Assembly: GCA_025766275.1 (NCBI GenBank)
Contig: JAFKAC010000015.1
Location: 1 to 64,000, forward strand
DNA: 64,000 nucleotides
Direction: 5' to 3'
Source of the DNA: Lactarius indigo
Lineage: Eukaryota > Basidiomycota > Agaricomycetes > Russulales > Russulaceae
This document shows, piece after piece, positions 46,734 to 56,472 of this stretch. A program made the translations under genes and the position numbers. Position 1 is the first letter of the stretch. Each line of letters begins with the position of its first letter. The notes below the pieces were generated by a model that was not told the DNA's origin, searched no databases, and was given only the letters and a program-made list of their open reading frames with translations.

Positions 46734-48695
46734 GTGGTGTACTCGACCAGAGATCAGTGGACGTCATTCCGTCCCTACCATATTGAAAGACGAGGAGATC
46801 GCAACGTACCTACAAGATTTCTAGGAGCAGCTCAGTGGAGAGAACGAGGAGAAGACACCGGGTATTTCGTAGAATTTAACGGCCCTAACCGTTTCCGACC
46901 CGTTGAGTTCAATTTTGAACACCTCTGTTGGACTGAGGTTACGTGGAACCCCATAGATCATCGCTGGGACATCGTACGACCAGCCGGAAGAAACTACAAC
47001 TGTGACATCGACGCGCGAGAGCTTAACAGCCGCGCGGACTACGGTCCTATTGACGGACAAGCGCAAGAACATACAGACGAAGGAGTCAGCGGGGAAGAAG
47101 CCTCCGAAAGTCAGTCGCCAAGCAGAGGAACAACACCAGCAGAGGAGGCCAGCCTAGGAGCTATTGGAGATCACATTATACAACGAACTGAGTCCCTTAC
47201 CATTCACCAATCCGAACCAGAAGTAATTCACATCCACAGCCCAGCAGTCGCAATGGCAACTGCCACCATCACGCAAGAAGAGCTGCAGCTCACCACCGAA
47301 GCAAGGGATCAAATAGCCCTAGAAGAACAGAGACGTATTGCAGAAGAATCACGAGCTAATCTGGCTCCCATCAATCCGTACACCGGTCACCGAATGACCG
47401 ACGACGACGTAGCCATTCACCGAGCCATCGGGCCGGATGTAGCAGACCCTCCTAGTGGAGGAGGGGGGGGACCTCCTGAATTACCAGGAGGAGGAGGACC
47501 CCCGCCAAGAGGAACCGGATTCGGAGGATTCCCTGGAGGATTCCCAGGAGGACCACCAGGAGGAGGACCACCGGGAGGAGGATTACCAGGTGCAGGTCCC
47601 ATCATTCCCCCTCCAAGTAACAAATTAGCTGGCGAAGCACCTACAGTATTCGACGGGGAACGCGCCAAAGTAGAAGCGTTCCTTACTCAATGGCATGTCT
47701 ACTGGGGCATGAATGCCGACGAAGGCATCATGGCGACTCCATACCGACGTGCCCTACTTTTCCTCTCCTACATCAAAGGCGTCAACGTTAGCGAATGGGT
47801 GTTGGCTATGCTCACCTGGCTCAACGGCCAAATACAAACGGGAATACCCCGCACCAGTGAAGGACTATGGAATGAGATCACACGTAGTTTCATGCAGCGC
47901 TTCCGAAACACGATGGAGCAAGAGCAAGCCCAATACGAGCTCAAGAAAGGAGTCAGAATGATCGGGGGCAATCTAGATGAGTATTGCACCCAATTTGAAC
48001 AGTTAATACGCCGCGCTCAATACAGACTCGACGATCCGCAAACGCTTGATCTATTTGCGAGCGGATTACCAAAAGACCTATATGAAAAGGTCTACACTCT
48101 CGACAACCCTCGTAACTATCGCGAATGGAAAGAAGCCACCACTACCCGCCAACAACAATATCTCCACCTCAAGGCGGTATTAAACAAAGGAGTCCCACAA
48201 GGACAAGGACTGGGACGACCTCGTCAACAACGACAGTGGCAAGGACCGCCGAGAAGTTCTTGGCAACCAAGAAACCTACCCCGAGACCCTAACGCCATGG
48301 ATACCTCTGCGGACCGAATTCGAGGGCGACTCGCAGGAGCAGAAGATATACTCGCTCCGCGTCCCCCATACCGACCAAGAGGAGGATTCCTCCAAAGAGG
48401 AGGAGGACGTAATAACCAAAGGCCAGTCACATGTTATAATTGTGGAAAGGACGGACACATGGCCCGCGATTGCAGGCAACCACGAGGGGGATATCAACCC
48501 CAAGCATCGACCAGTCGGTATGTAGACACCGACTATCATCAACAAGAACCAGAAGTCGCTACCAGGGCGGTTCAAGAAGTACCCCCTCAACAGCGCGCCA
48601 GTGACTGGCTTAACGGGGTAGCAGGAGAATCGGACGACGTAAAAGACATTATCCTCCAACAGTTGTGGAAGAAGGAGGGTTTTCAGGACGCCTGA
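46734..48695 (+). CDS. gag: gag polyprotein of element D
   Basis: A frame of 653 codons encoding the particle protein. Order: conserved N-terminal module (TRDQWTSFRPY, FEHLCWTEVTWNPI, residues about 5-115), Glu/Ser-rich stretch, MTDDDVAIHRAIGPD, Gly/Pro-rich linker (about 240-290), gag core (LTQWHVYWGMN from about 320), and one CCHC knuckle (CYNCGKDGHMARDC, 567-580). The first codon of the conserved part is GTG. The frame is open upstream only to a TAA at 46692-46694 and contains no ATG there; the first in-frame ATG (47252) would remove the N-terminal module. Start is therefore non-AUG, spliced or unknown. It ends at TGA just after the frameshift heptamer. Confidence 0.93.
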   Translation: MVYSTRDQWTSFRPYHIERRGDRNVPTRFLGAAQWRERGEDTGYFVEFNGPNRFRPVEFNFEHLCWTEVTWNPIDHRWDIVRPAGRNYNCDIDARELNSRADYGPIDGQAQEHTDEGVSGEEASESQSPSRGTTPAEEASLGAIGDHIIQRTESLTIHQSEPEVIHIHSPAVAMATATITQEELQLTTEARDQIALEEQRRIAEESRANLAPINPYTGHRMTDDDVAIHRAIGPDVADPPSGGGGGPPELPGGGGPPPRGTGFGGFPGGFPGGPPGGGPPGGGLPGAGPIIPPPSNKLAGEAPTVFDGERAKVEAFLTQWHVYWGMNADEGIMATPYRRALLFLSYIKGVNVSEWVLAMLTWLNGQIQTGIPRTSEGLWNEITRSFMQRFRNTMEQEQAQYELKKGVRMIGGNLDEYCTQFEQLIRRAQYRLDDPQTLDLFASGLPKDLYEKVYTLDNPRNYREWKEATTTRQQQYLHLKAVLNKGVPQGQGLGRPRQQRQWQGPPRSSWQPRNLPRDPNAMDTSADRIRGRLAGAEDILAPRPPYRPRGGFLQRGGGRNNQRPVTCYNCGKDGHMARDCRQPRGGYQPQASTSRYVDTDYHQQEPEVATRAVQEVPPQQRASDWLNGVAGESDDVKDIILQQLWKKEGFQDA

Positions 48696-51600
48696 ACCCA
48701 TCGGCCTGGGTGAGGGCAGTTAATTGTAACAGTGTAATCATGACTCGCTATCGTTCTATGAGGGTTCCGGTATCGATTCGCACCAGTTACGCAATGGCTG
48801 ACATACGCGCATTAGTCGACTCAGGAGCAACCCATTGCTTCATGAAACCATCATTCGCAAAAAGGATGGGACTTGGGACTAAACTACTCGACATCCCAAA
48901 GAAAATATGGAATATTGACAACACGGAAAACAAATCAGGGCGTATCACCCATTATACAGATGTTGATGTCCAAACTAAAGGCATTCACAAGGAAATTCGC
49001 TTCCTTATCACGGACATTGGCAATGAAGATATCGTGCTAGGCTATCCGTGGCTTGCTATCTACGACCCACATATCAAGTGGTCACAAGCAGCCATACATG
49101 AAGATATGCTCCCTATCATCATTCGATCAACTAACCCCTACATCAAAACAACGCCAGTGGTAGCAGCAACCACTGTTCAAAATGACGATTATGAAGTTGT
49201 ACACTCCTGCGTCATCACTGACGAACAACGGCAACAATTTGAAGAAGGATGCCGAATCAGGGCCACTGCCACTGATCTCGCCATAGCCGCTCAACAATAC
49301 GTCACAAAAGCTGAGTTACCCGCGGAATACCATGAATTTGAACGCCTCTTCAGTGAAGAGGCATCGGACAGGTTTCCACCCAGCAGGCCCTGGGATCACG
49401 CCATCGAATTCAAACCAGGAACGGCCGACGCAATTGATTGTAAAATATACCCTATGACACAAGAGGAAGACAAGAAGTTACGCGAGTGGATTGACGAACA
49501 ACTCAAGAAGGGTTATATAAGACCCTCTAAATCCCCTTACGCGTCATCCTTCTTCTTTATTAAGAAAAAGGATGGAAAACTGCGACCCGTCCAAGACTAT
49601 CGAAAGATTAACGCCGTCACCATTCGCAACCAATACCCTCTTCCCCTCATCTCTGACCTCATTACCGACCTCAGTAATGCCCACATCTACACTAAGCTCG
49701 ACGTTAGGTGGGGGTATAACAACATACGCATTAAAGAGGGAGACGAAGAAAAAGCCGCGTTCAAAACACGTTATGGCTTATTCGAACCCACGGTGATGTT
49801 TTTCGGCTTAACAAACTCTCCGGCAACGTTCCAGACTATGATGAACTTCATCTTCAGGGACATCATCACGAAACACGAAAAACGCGGTACTATTATTCGC
49901 GTCTACATGGACGACATCGGCATCGCCACAGGACTTAACCATTCACTGCCAGATCATATTGAAGCTGTCAAGGACGTACTCCGTGTGTCTGCGGAACATG
50001 ACCTGTATTACAAGCTTGAAAAATGCCTTTTCCACTCCCCGCGTATGGATTACCTGGGGGTAATCCTTGAAAAGGGGGTGACACGCATGGACCCTGTCAA
50101 AATTTCCGGCATTAAGGATTGGCCTACGCCAACCAAGGTCAAGGACGTTCGCTCTTTTCTCGGTTTTTGCAATTTTTACCGACCTTTTATACGAGGTTTC
50201 GCGACCAAAGCACGCCCCCTCAACAAACTTACCCGTAAAGACACCGAATGGCACTGGGGAACTGAAGAAGAGAAGGCATTCCAAGACCTCAAAACCCTCG
50301 TCACTAGCGAACCCGTTCTTGCACACCCTGACCTCACACAACAATTCGAGTTAGAAGTTGACGCATCCGGATTTGCCACTGGAGCCGTTCTCCTCCAGCG
50401 TGGAGCAGATGGCAAACGACACCCCATTGGCTACTATTCGTCCACCCTCAATGAAGCTGAACGCAACTACGACATCTATGACCTCGAACTCCTGGCGATC
50501 GTCAAGGCCTTTCGTCACTGGAGACCCCTTTTAGCGGGATCCCCCCACAAGATTAAAGTATTTTCGGATCACCTCAATTTACAATATTGGAGGTCACCAC
50601 AGAAAATTAGCAGGCACGTAGCTAGGGAAGTACTTGAACTCTCCGAATACGACTTTGAGATTCACCACATAAAAGGAACTTCTAATGGCCGCGCCGACGC
50701 ATTATCACAAAGGCCAGATTACGATCAAGGAGAAAACGACAACGAGGGAGTAACGGTATTACCAGAAAGCGTCTTCGCACGTGCCACTACACTAGAAGAA
50801 CCGCAACACCTGCATTGGAGACCTGAAATCTTGCCAGTAGAGATGACGCCGGAACACCCTATTTATGAACAGGATACAGCTAAGTTGAAATCCTGGGTCG
50901 ATGCTCACAAGCTAAAAGACATTGAAGGAACATGGTATAAAGACGGACGCCGAGTGGTCACCGGCGGTATCCATGACAAACGCACTATCATTGCCGCCCA
51001 CCATGATTCCCCTGTCTATGGTCACCCAGGTATCAAGTGCACTCTTCAACTCATTGAACGACACTATTGGTGGCCGCAAATGAAAAACGATATCACAGAC
51101 TACGTCAAAGGTTGCGCAGAATGCCAGCGTCATAAAGTCAACCTCCGCCCTATCAGGGCACCTTTACAACCCATTTATCCCAAACCAGAGGCTTTGCCGT
51201 TCGAAACCATCGCTGTGGACTTCATCACTAAACTCCCTATCTCCCGCGGTTACGACTCTATTCTAACGGTAACGGACCACGATTGTACCAAGGCTGCTGT
51301 CTTCATTCCATGTAACGAAGAGATAACGGCCGAAGGGACAGCCGCGCTGTACGTCTCTCACGTCTTCCCACGATTTGGACTCCCCTCGCGTGTCATCAGT
51401 GATCGAGACCCCCGCTTCGCATCCAAGTTCATGCGAGAGATATGCAAAATCCTTGGCATCAGCCAAAATATCTCAACCGCTTATCATCCCCGAACCAACG
51501 GCCAATCGGAGCGAACAAACCAATGGCTAGAACAATACCTCCGCTTCTGGGTAAACGAACGACAAGACGACTGGGTTCGTTATCTACCAATGGCGGAATT

Positions 51601-53470
51601 TACGCACAACAACTGGCCGAATGAAACCACGTGGGAGTCCCCTTTCTTTCTCTTATCAGGGTTCAACCCTCGCGCTGATTGGATCGATAGGCCTTCCCCT
51701 ATCCCACAAGTATCATTAAGGCTAGACCAATTTAAACAGGCGCGACAGCGTGCCTTCTCCTGCATGCTCCGAGCGCAGAAGTCATGGGTCAAACACAAAG
51801 ATACGCCCAAGTTCAAAGAGGGAGACCTCGTGTGGCTAGAAGGACGCCATTTACGTACCCACCAACCAACCGCAAAACTAGCTGCAAAGCGCCATGGACC
51901 ATTTAAGGTCACCCAGGTGATGTCCCCCGTCAACTATCGCCTCGAGCTTCCCACGCAGTGGAGCATCCATGATGTTTTCCACATAGATCTTCTCACACCT
52001 TATCGCGAAACACCCACGCACGGACCAAACTATCAGCGCCCGCCACCTGATTTGGTCGATAACGAAGAAGAATACGAGGTTGAGAAGATTCTAGACTCTC
52101 GGCAATTCGGCAGAAGACGTCGGCTCCAATACCTCGTGAAATGGAAGGGATACCCGGACTCCGATAACCAATGGATAGATAAGGATGACGTATTTGCCGA
52201 CGAAGCCGTCCGGGAATTCAAAAATTCCAACCCCGACAGGGAAACGCATATAAGGATGACCTCTTGTCGTGATAAGTCCCCATCTCCCATTCATCCCATG
52301 TCCTCCACTCGACGAAATGACCAGCTCGCACTCCTCTCTACCCTCGTCAACAACTCTGCCACCACGCTCGTCGACACCGACTCCGCCAACAACACCGCAA
52401 CCACTGGAACTACGGATGGAGGCCATACCTCCGTGCAGCATGAGGACGATGGCCCTATCACTAGTGAAGAACTGCACCAGACACTGCAACGATTCCCTAT
52501 GCCCGTACAGGGAACTCTCGACAACGATCCAGCAGCAACTCAACCAGCACCTCCGCCAATGTACGCCCTCACAAACCCCGACACCGGTGAGCCCGAAGTC
52601 TTCCTCACGGAAGACGAGCTCTTTCGGCTTCAAGCAGCTGTCCCGCGCGGTACAGCCACCCGACGCCATGAAGAAGTACGAACAAGAATGGAAGGAGACG
52701 GCGGCGCGGTGGCAGCGGGAGCAACTGCATATCGCCGCCTGCCGACACCGAATGATGAAGGAGCGGAGGGAGTACTGGACGAAGATGAGGATGAAGACAA
52801 GCTTGGAGACCATTACCCCATCAGGCACGCATTCCTTAACCATGAATTCTACGCTGAAGATCCAGCCGCCACTCCCTACCTCGTCGACGCAGCGGGGGGA
52901 CCTCTACACAGGGGACGAGTCGCCGTGGCACAAGCGGCTCGTTATACACCAATGGGGGAACGAGACCCAGCAACCAGGGCCGTCGTCCCTGAAGGGTTCC
53001 GGGTCAATCGAGGACCCGATTACATTCCGTTCCCGATCAAACTCCCCAACGGACCGACGGTACAAGCATCTCATGTACAGGTTATCCGAGGAGGAGACCC
53101 CTTCATACTCGGATTAGCTCCAGGGTCGGGCTTCCTCTACGGCAAGCCCCTTTACGCCACTCCTCATCTCCCAAAGAACAACCGTGCCTTCATACCTCAT
53201 GAAGAGTACTTCATGCTTCGTGACCGACACCCCACTGACCTATTGCTAATGCGCATTGGGGATGTTACCCTCACGCAAGAGTTGCGCCGGTTCCGGCAGT
53301 TCGCATTCGCCGAAGACCAACTGGAGAAGAGGATTCGGCAGCTGCAGTTGGAGAGGCAGCTTGTGTCTGATGACAAAAAGGACAGTCTTTATCGACTCGA
53401 GTGTGCTAATATACTAGCGCGAATGGAGGATGAAGCGGAGAAGATGAGGCAGGAATCGATAGCGGACTAG
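48665..53470 (+). CDS. pol: pol polyprotein of element D with long C-terminal extension
   Basis: The frame is -1 to gag and is entered at the heptamer 48677-48683. Counting from 48665, it shows protease DSGA (52-55), RT YMDD (414-417), RNase H first Asp 566 (VDASG), integrase HHCC finger (779-820) and catalytic D852, D913 and E949 (D-60-D-35-E), a GPF motif, and a chromodomain (about 1136-1188; LQYLVKWKGYPDSDNQW). The frame then runs on for about 410 residues: a Ser/Thr-rich start, GPITSEELHQTLQRFP, NPDTGEPEVFLTEDE, an acidic run, DHYPIRHAFL, VVPEGFRVNRGPDYI, and a coiled-coil-like tail (ELRRFRQFAFAEDQLEKRIRQL). Chromovirus pol usually ends soon after the chromodomain, so the 1,601-residue length is unusual. 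Its role is unknown, and no signal peptide or membrane segment is seen. Confidence 0.95.
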   Translation: MEEGGFSGRLNPSAWVRAVNCNSVIMTRYRSMRVPVSIRTSYAMADIRALVDSGATHCFMKPSFAKRMGLGTKLLDIPKKIWNIDNTENKSGRITHYTDVDVQTKGIHKEIRFLITDIGNEDIVLGYPWLAIYDPHIKWSQAAIHEDMLPIIIRSTNPYIKTTPVVAATTVQNDDYEVVHSCVITDEQRQQFEEGCRIRATATDLAIAAQQYVTKAELPAEYHEFERLFSEEASDRFPPSRPWDHAIEFKPGTADAIDCKIYPMTQEEDKKLREWIDEQLKKGYIRPSKSPYASSFFFIKKKDGKLRPVQDYRKINAVTIRNQYPLPLISDLITDLSNAHIYTKLDVRWGYNNIRIKEGDEEKAAFKTRYGLFEPTVMFFGLTNSPATFQTMMNFIFRDIITKHEKRGTIIRVYMDDIGIATGLNHSLPDHIEAVKDVLRVSAEHDLYYKLEKCLFHSPRMDYLGVILEKGVTRMDPVKISGIKDWPTPTKVKDVRSFLGFCNFYRPFIRGFATKARPLNKLTRKDTEWHWGTEEEKAFQDLKTLVTSEPVLAHPDLTQQFELEVDASGFATGAVLLQRGADGKRHPIGYYSSTLNEAERNYDIYDLELLAIVKAFRHWRPLLAGSPHKIKVFSDHLNLQYWRSPQKISRHVAREVLELSEYDFEIHHIKGTSNGRADALSQRPDYDQGENDNEGVTVLPESVFARATTLEEPQHLHWRPEILPVEMTPEHPIYEQDTAKLKSWVDAHKLKDIEGTWYKDGRRVVTGGIHDKRTIIAAHHDSPVYGHPGIKCTLQLIERHYWWPQMKNDITDYVKGCAECQRHKVNLRPIRAPLQPIYPKPEALPFETIAVDFITKLPISRGYDSILTVTDHDCTKAAVFIPCNEEITAEGTAALYVSHVFPRFGLPSRVISDRDPRFASKFMREICKILGISQNISTAYHPRTNGQSERTNQWLEQYLRFWVNERQDDWVRYLPMAEFTHNNWPNETTWESPFFLLSGFNPRADWIDRPSPIPQVSLRLDQFKQARQRAFSCMLRAQKSWVKHKDTPKFKEGDLVWLEGRHLRTHQPTAKLAAKRHGPFKVTQVMSPVNYRLELPTQWSIHDVFHIDLLTPYRETPTHGPNYQRPPPDLVDNEEEYEVEKILDSRQFGRRRRLQYLVKWKGYPDSDNQWIDKDDVFADEAVREFKNSNPDRETHIRMTSCRDKSPSPIHPMSSTRRNDQLALLSTLVNNSATTLVDTDSANNTATTGTTDGGHTSVQHEDDGPITSEELHQTLQRFPMPVQGTLDNDPAATQPAPPPMYALTNPDTGEPEVFLTEDELFRLQAAVPRGTATRRHEEVRTRMEGDGGAVAAGATAYRRLPTPNDEGAEGVLDEDEDEDKLGDHYPIRHAFLNHEFYAEDPAATPYLVDAAGGPLHRGRVAVAQAARYTPMGERDPATRAVVPEGFRVNRGPDYIPFPIKLPNGPTVQASHVQVIRGGDPFILGLAPGSGFLYGKPLYATPHLPKNNRAFIPHEEYFMLRDRHPTDLLLMRIGDVTLTQELRRFRQFAFAEDQLEKRIRQLQLERQLVSDDKKDSLYRLECANILARMEDEAEKMRQESIAD
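48677..48683 (+). promoter_or_regulatory. -1 frameshift heptamer G-GGU-UUU, element D
   Basis: GGGTTTT phased G|GGT|TTT in gag; the gag TGA follows at 48693-48695. ACCCA-TCGGCC-TGGGT downstream (48697-48712) can form a short stem. Conserved in A, C and E. Confidence 0.77.
50068..50081 (+). other. Central copy of the polypurine tract, element D
   Basis: TGAAAAGGGGGTGA in the RT coding region is identical to the 14 bases at the 3' polypurine tract (53488-53501). It sits almost exactly mid-element. It may be a central plus-strand primer or merely the codons for LEKGV. Confidence 0.4.
52269..53117 (+). other. Second open frame overlapping the pol extension, element D
   Basis: 282 codons open in another frame within the extension of pol. 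It contains a Trp-rich, helix-like segment starting at an ATG at 52668 (MKKYEQEWKETAARWQREQL). The same frame in element C reads GWRRVAVEWQKEQL, and in E it reads MKKYEQEWKETAVQWQREQL. Conservation of this frame suggests it may be translated, but the pol frame over the same DNA is also partly conserved. Confidence 0.4.
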
Positions 53471-53488
53471 TGAGGTGGGCCTCACTCT

Positions 53489-53501
53489 GAAAAGGGGGTG
53501 A
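53489..53501 (+). other. 3' polypurine tract, element D
   Basis: GAAAAGGGGGTGA directly before the 3' LTR, the expected plus-strand primer site. Confidence 0.8.
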
Positions 53502-54009
53502 TGTTACGGTACGGACTCAAAGACTCATTACACACGACTCATGACCGGTTATGACTACGGTCCGGTATCAGTATTAGTCATGGACTCTTACATTGCATCA
53601 GTCAGCATAGTAGTTCGCATGTGATTGTGACTCATGTATGACTCATTCCTAGGATAGCTGTACTAGGGTTCGAGCTAGTTACGCTATTGGTTACTTACTA
53701 TTCCAGCGGCGCTTTAAAGCCCACGCGTATCTGTATAAGTAGTCGACTCGGAAGACCAAGAGTCTCCATCTTGGTCTTCTTCAATCCACCACTTGACTCG
53801 TCTCTTGTCTGCCTTAGTCTCGGACTAAGTGTGCCTCCACTCGTATCCACCAAGGGATACTTTTCTTCCATCTTTTGCTGCTGCGTGTGCCGACAGTGCC
53901 CCTGTTCAGCTTGTGTTGGGTTGACACGTGGTCCCCATTCACCTATCTTCGCTAAGTCGATTACGCCTATTCAGAGTCCAAGTCGGACTAACGCCGGTGG
54001 AGTGTAACA
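53502..54009 (+). repeat. 3' LTR of element D
   Basis: 508 bp, three differences from the 5' LTR by eye, followed by the duplication TGAGT. Confidence 0.96.
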
Positions 54010-54014
54010 TGAGT

Positions 54015-56472
54015 CAAGGTCGAGACCTTGATCGGTGGCAAAGGACGACAGCTTGTCATCGAAGGGTAAGCCTGGAAAGTGCCTTGGGACATTAGAGGCC
54101 TATGCAAGAGAAGATGATCTCACTCACATCGTGGTCCAGGGATCTGGTAACGAGCCATAGCAGCTGGATTTGCACAGGAACTGGAGGTTGAGGAAGGTGG
54201 CAGCTCTGCCATTATCGCCTAGAGACGTCCGTGGTCTCATTGCTGTTGGTGCATAAGCGTCAGCATCTCACACCACAATCTGTCCCACCATCCTCCGAGA
54301 TGTCCAGTCGTGGTCGAAGTGTCATGCCCAGGATCTGGTGGGGAACGCATTAACAAAGCTCGTCTTACCACGTGTTTCGTCAACGACTGACTGTTCCACA
54401 GGGCATCTGTTTGCGCCGTGATGGTATCTGGGAAGACTTCACAAATAGTAGGCCAACAGCTTTGCGACCTATGCCAGAATCACGGGTACGACCACGATGA
54501 TTACCCTCGAGATAGCTGATGTAGATGACATAGACATGGTGGACAGAGGGGGTAAGAAAAATTGCTGAGTCATGTCACTTGAAGTCCGGGAGAGATACTC
54601 ACCTGATAAGCATATAATGGGTGTGAGCAGAAGGTTATTGGATGGAGGGAGGTGAATTAGTGGCGACATACCAACAGCGGTGGAGTACAGTATCGGGGAT
54701 GAGATGACCCCCTTGGAACGTCTGGTTGGTCTCAATCTCGGATGGCGGCCTTTCTGATTGTGCCCGTTTGGACAGTGGTCATTCAGAGGGGGCCATTTCT
54801 GAGGGTATGGCCACTAGATCAGATGGGGCAGATGGAACTCTACCATGAGAGCTACTCACACAGACACTTGTGGTAGTACTTGGCGTCGACAACAATGAAG
54901 GTGTCCTCGGAAGAGGTATGTCCGCCGGTGAGATCTGTGAAGTTGTCTGAGCATCGCCAACACCACTTGATCAGAGCTTACCGGTCTCGAGTCCTGTGCG
55001 TCGACAAGAAGGATGGCTCTGTTGAAATACCCTCAAAGTAGGACCCTGAAAAAGAGATCGTCAATTAGCCAAGATATTCGGCCCCATAAAGGAAGAAGCC
55101 GTCAAGGTTGAAAATGGTGTCCTAGTCAGTGCGGCGTGAGAATGTTCTGGGGTCAGTATGGGTGTTGAAACTGTCGTGGAAGACGATGCTTGAAGGGAAG
55201 GAGAGGGGACAGTTGGAGGAACGCTCGGTAATAGGGATGGCGTTGCCGATGCAGAGGCTGATGTCGATATGGTCACTGTAGGCAATGGTGACGGTCCAGC
55301 CAAAGCAGAGACCAACATCAATATGGTAGGGATGAGAGAAGGCGAGGATGGTGATGAGTAAGTGATTGGCAGTGAGCCATTCAACCAGCTTTCATTGGTG
55401 GTACTCAGCCAACTTGGCTCCTGAGAAGTGTATGCTCATAGTATCGACGATTCGTACGTACCGTCCATTTCCAGTGCCCAGATGGATTCTCGAATCAAGA
55501 CTGAAAGGCCCGAGGGCTTACAGCCCGGTGCGATAAAATGGTACTTGGTGTAGGCTCAATAACCAAAGAAAATAATGTTGTTGTTGGTAGTGACTCTGGA
55601 AAGCCAATAGGAGAAAGACCAGGTAAAGACGGTGAAGCAGAACAAATGGGCCGTGTAGAAGTCATTGGCCATAGTGACTCAACTCTTGGGCTCTCTGAGG
55701 GTAATTCACGGGTAGAAGAGAGGGGGCTCAATAAAGTTGCTGGTAGTGGAATGTTGCTGGCGTTCCCTCTGCTCACACTGAAAGAGACCATTCTATGTCG
55801 GAAGAGAGCCGACAGTGGAGACATTGTCTGATGGGTAGAGAGAAAATCCAGGATCAGTGCAATCACTGGCGGTTGTGGGAAAGTCTCTAGAGAACTAACC
55901 TGGGATGTCGCTATGGGCACAGGACCCATACCTGGGTCTCCTCTGCAGCGGGTTGAGGGACGACTTGAATGGGAATGACCTGGACAGCGTCTTCTACGAG
56001 CAGTGGAGGAGTAATTGGGACTGGCTCTTCGACAGGCTCAGGGATAGCTCCCCCATCGATGAGCCGTACAATGATTTGCACTGGTTCCTCAATGGGCTGA
56101 GGGGCAACAATGTGAATGACTCCTGTGAAGCAGAGTGAACCTCATTCCATATGCTTAAGAAGAATTCTCACTTACCGGTCTTGAGAGTATTGTCGGAGAT
56201 GGTGCTCAAAGGGAAGGAGAAGGACTTGGACGGCATGGTTGACGCAGAAACTGATGCCATGATGATATTGATTCTGTGTCGATGCAGTCCCCAAACAGTT
56301 TAGTCGACGCAGACGTCGACATTGGTATGATACGCATAAGAGAAGTCTTCCCCAGAGAGAAATGAGGAAGAATTGATGAGCAAGCTAGCAGCACAGATAA
56401 TCGAAGATAGCCCAGTTTCGGATTACAGAAAGGCAGCCAAAACCAAATTTCATTATGTAACAAAAAAGACAA
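54015..56472 (-). pseudogene. Unknown Pro/Ser/Val-rich spliced gene of the CACTA-like element, interrupted by element D
   Basis: Several exon-like open stretches on the minus strand are bounded by good GT..AG signals. One runs from about 56128 to 55930 (VIHIVAPQPIEEPVQIIVRL ... VEDAVQVIPIQVVPQP) between a GTAAGT..CACAG intron and GTATGG. Ser/Thr/Pro-rich stretches lie at 55929-55495 and 55384-55061. A motif around GCAGA-N-(C/T)-TGATGTCGA recurs near 55250, 55300, 56235 and 56310. The gene probably continues past element D into 46199-45860. I recognise no domain, and gene structure and start are uncertain. Confidence 0.35.

Larger units (their letters stand above)
46205..54009 (+). mobile_element. 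Ty3/gypsy chromovirus, element D (complete, intact frames)
   Basis: 7,805 bp flanked by TGAGT (46200-46204 and 54010-54014). The 508-bp LTRs differ at three positions by eye (near 46426, 46675 and 46706). Gag and pol are each open without a stop, so it is the best candidate for an active copy. Element E is its decayed relative. Confidence 0.97.

Noticed and set aside
52091..52843. 250-codon minus-strand frame opposite the element D extension
   Set aside because: No motif, not kept in E or C, and opposite a well-supported coding strand.
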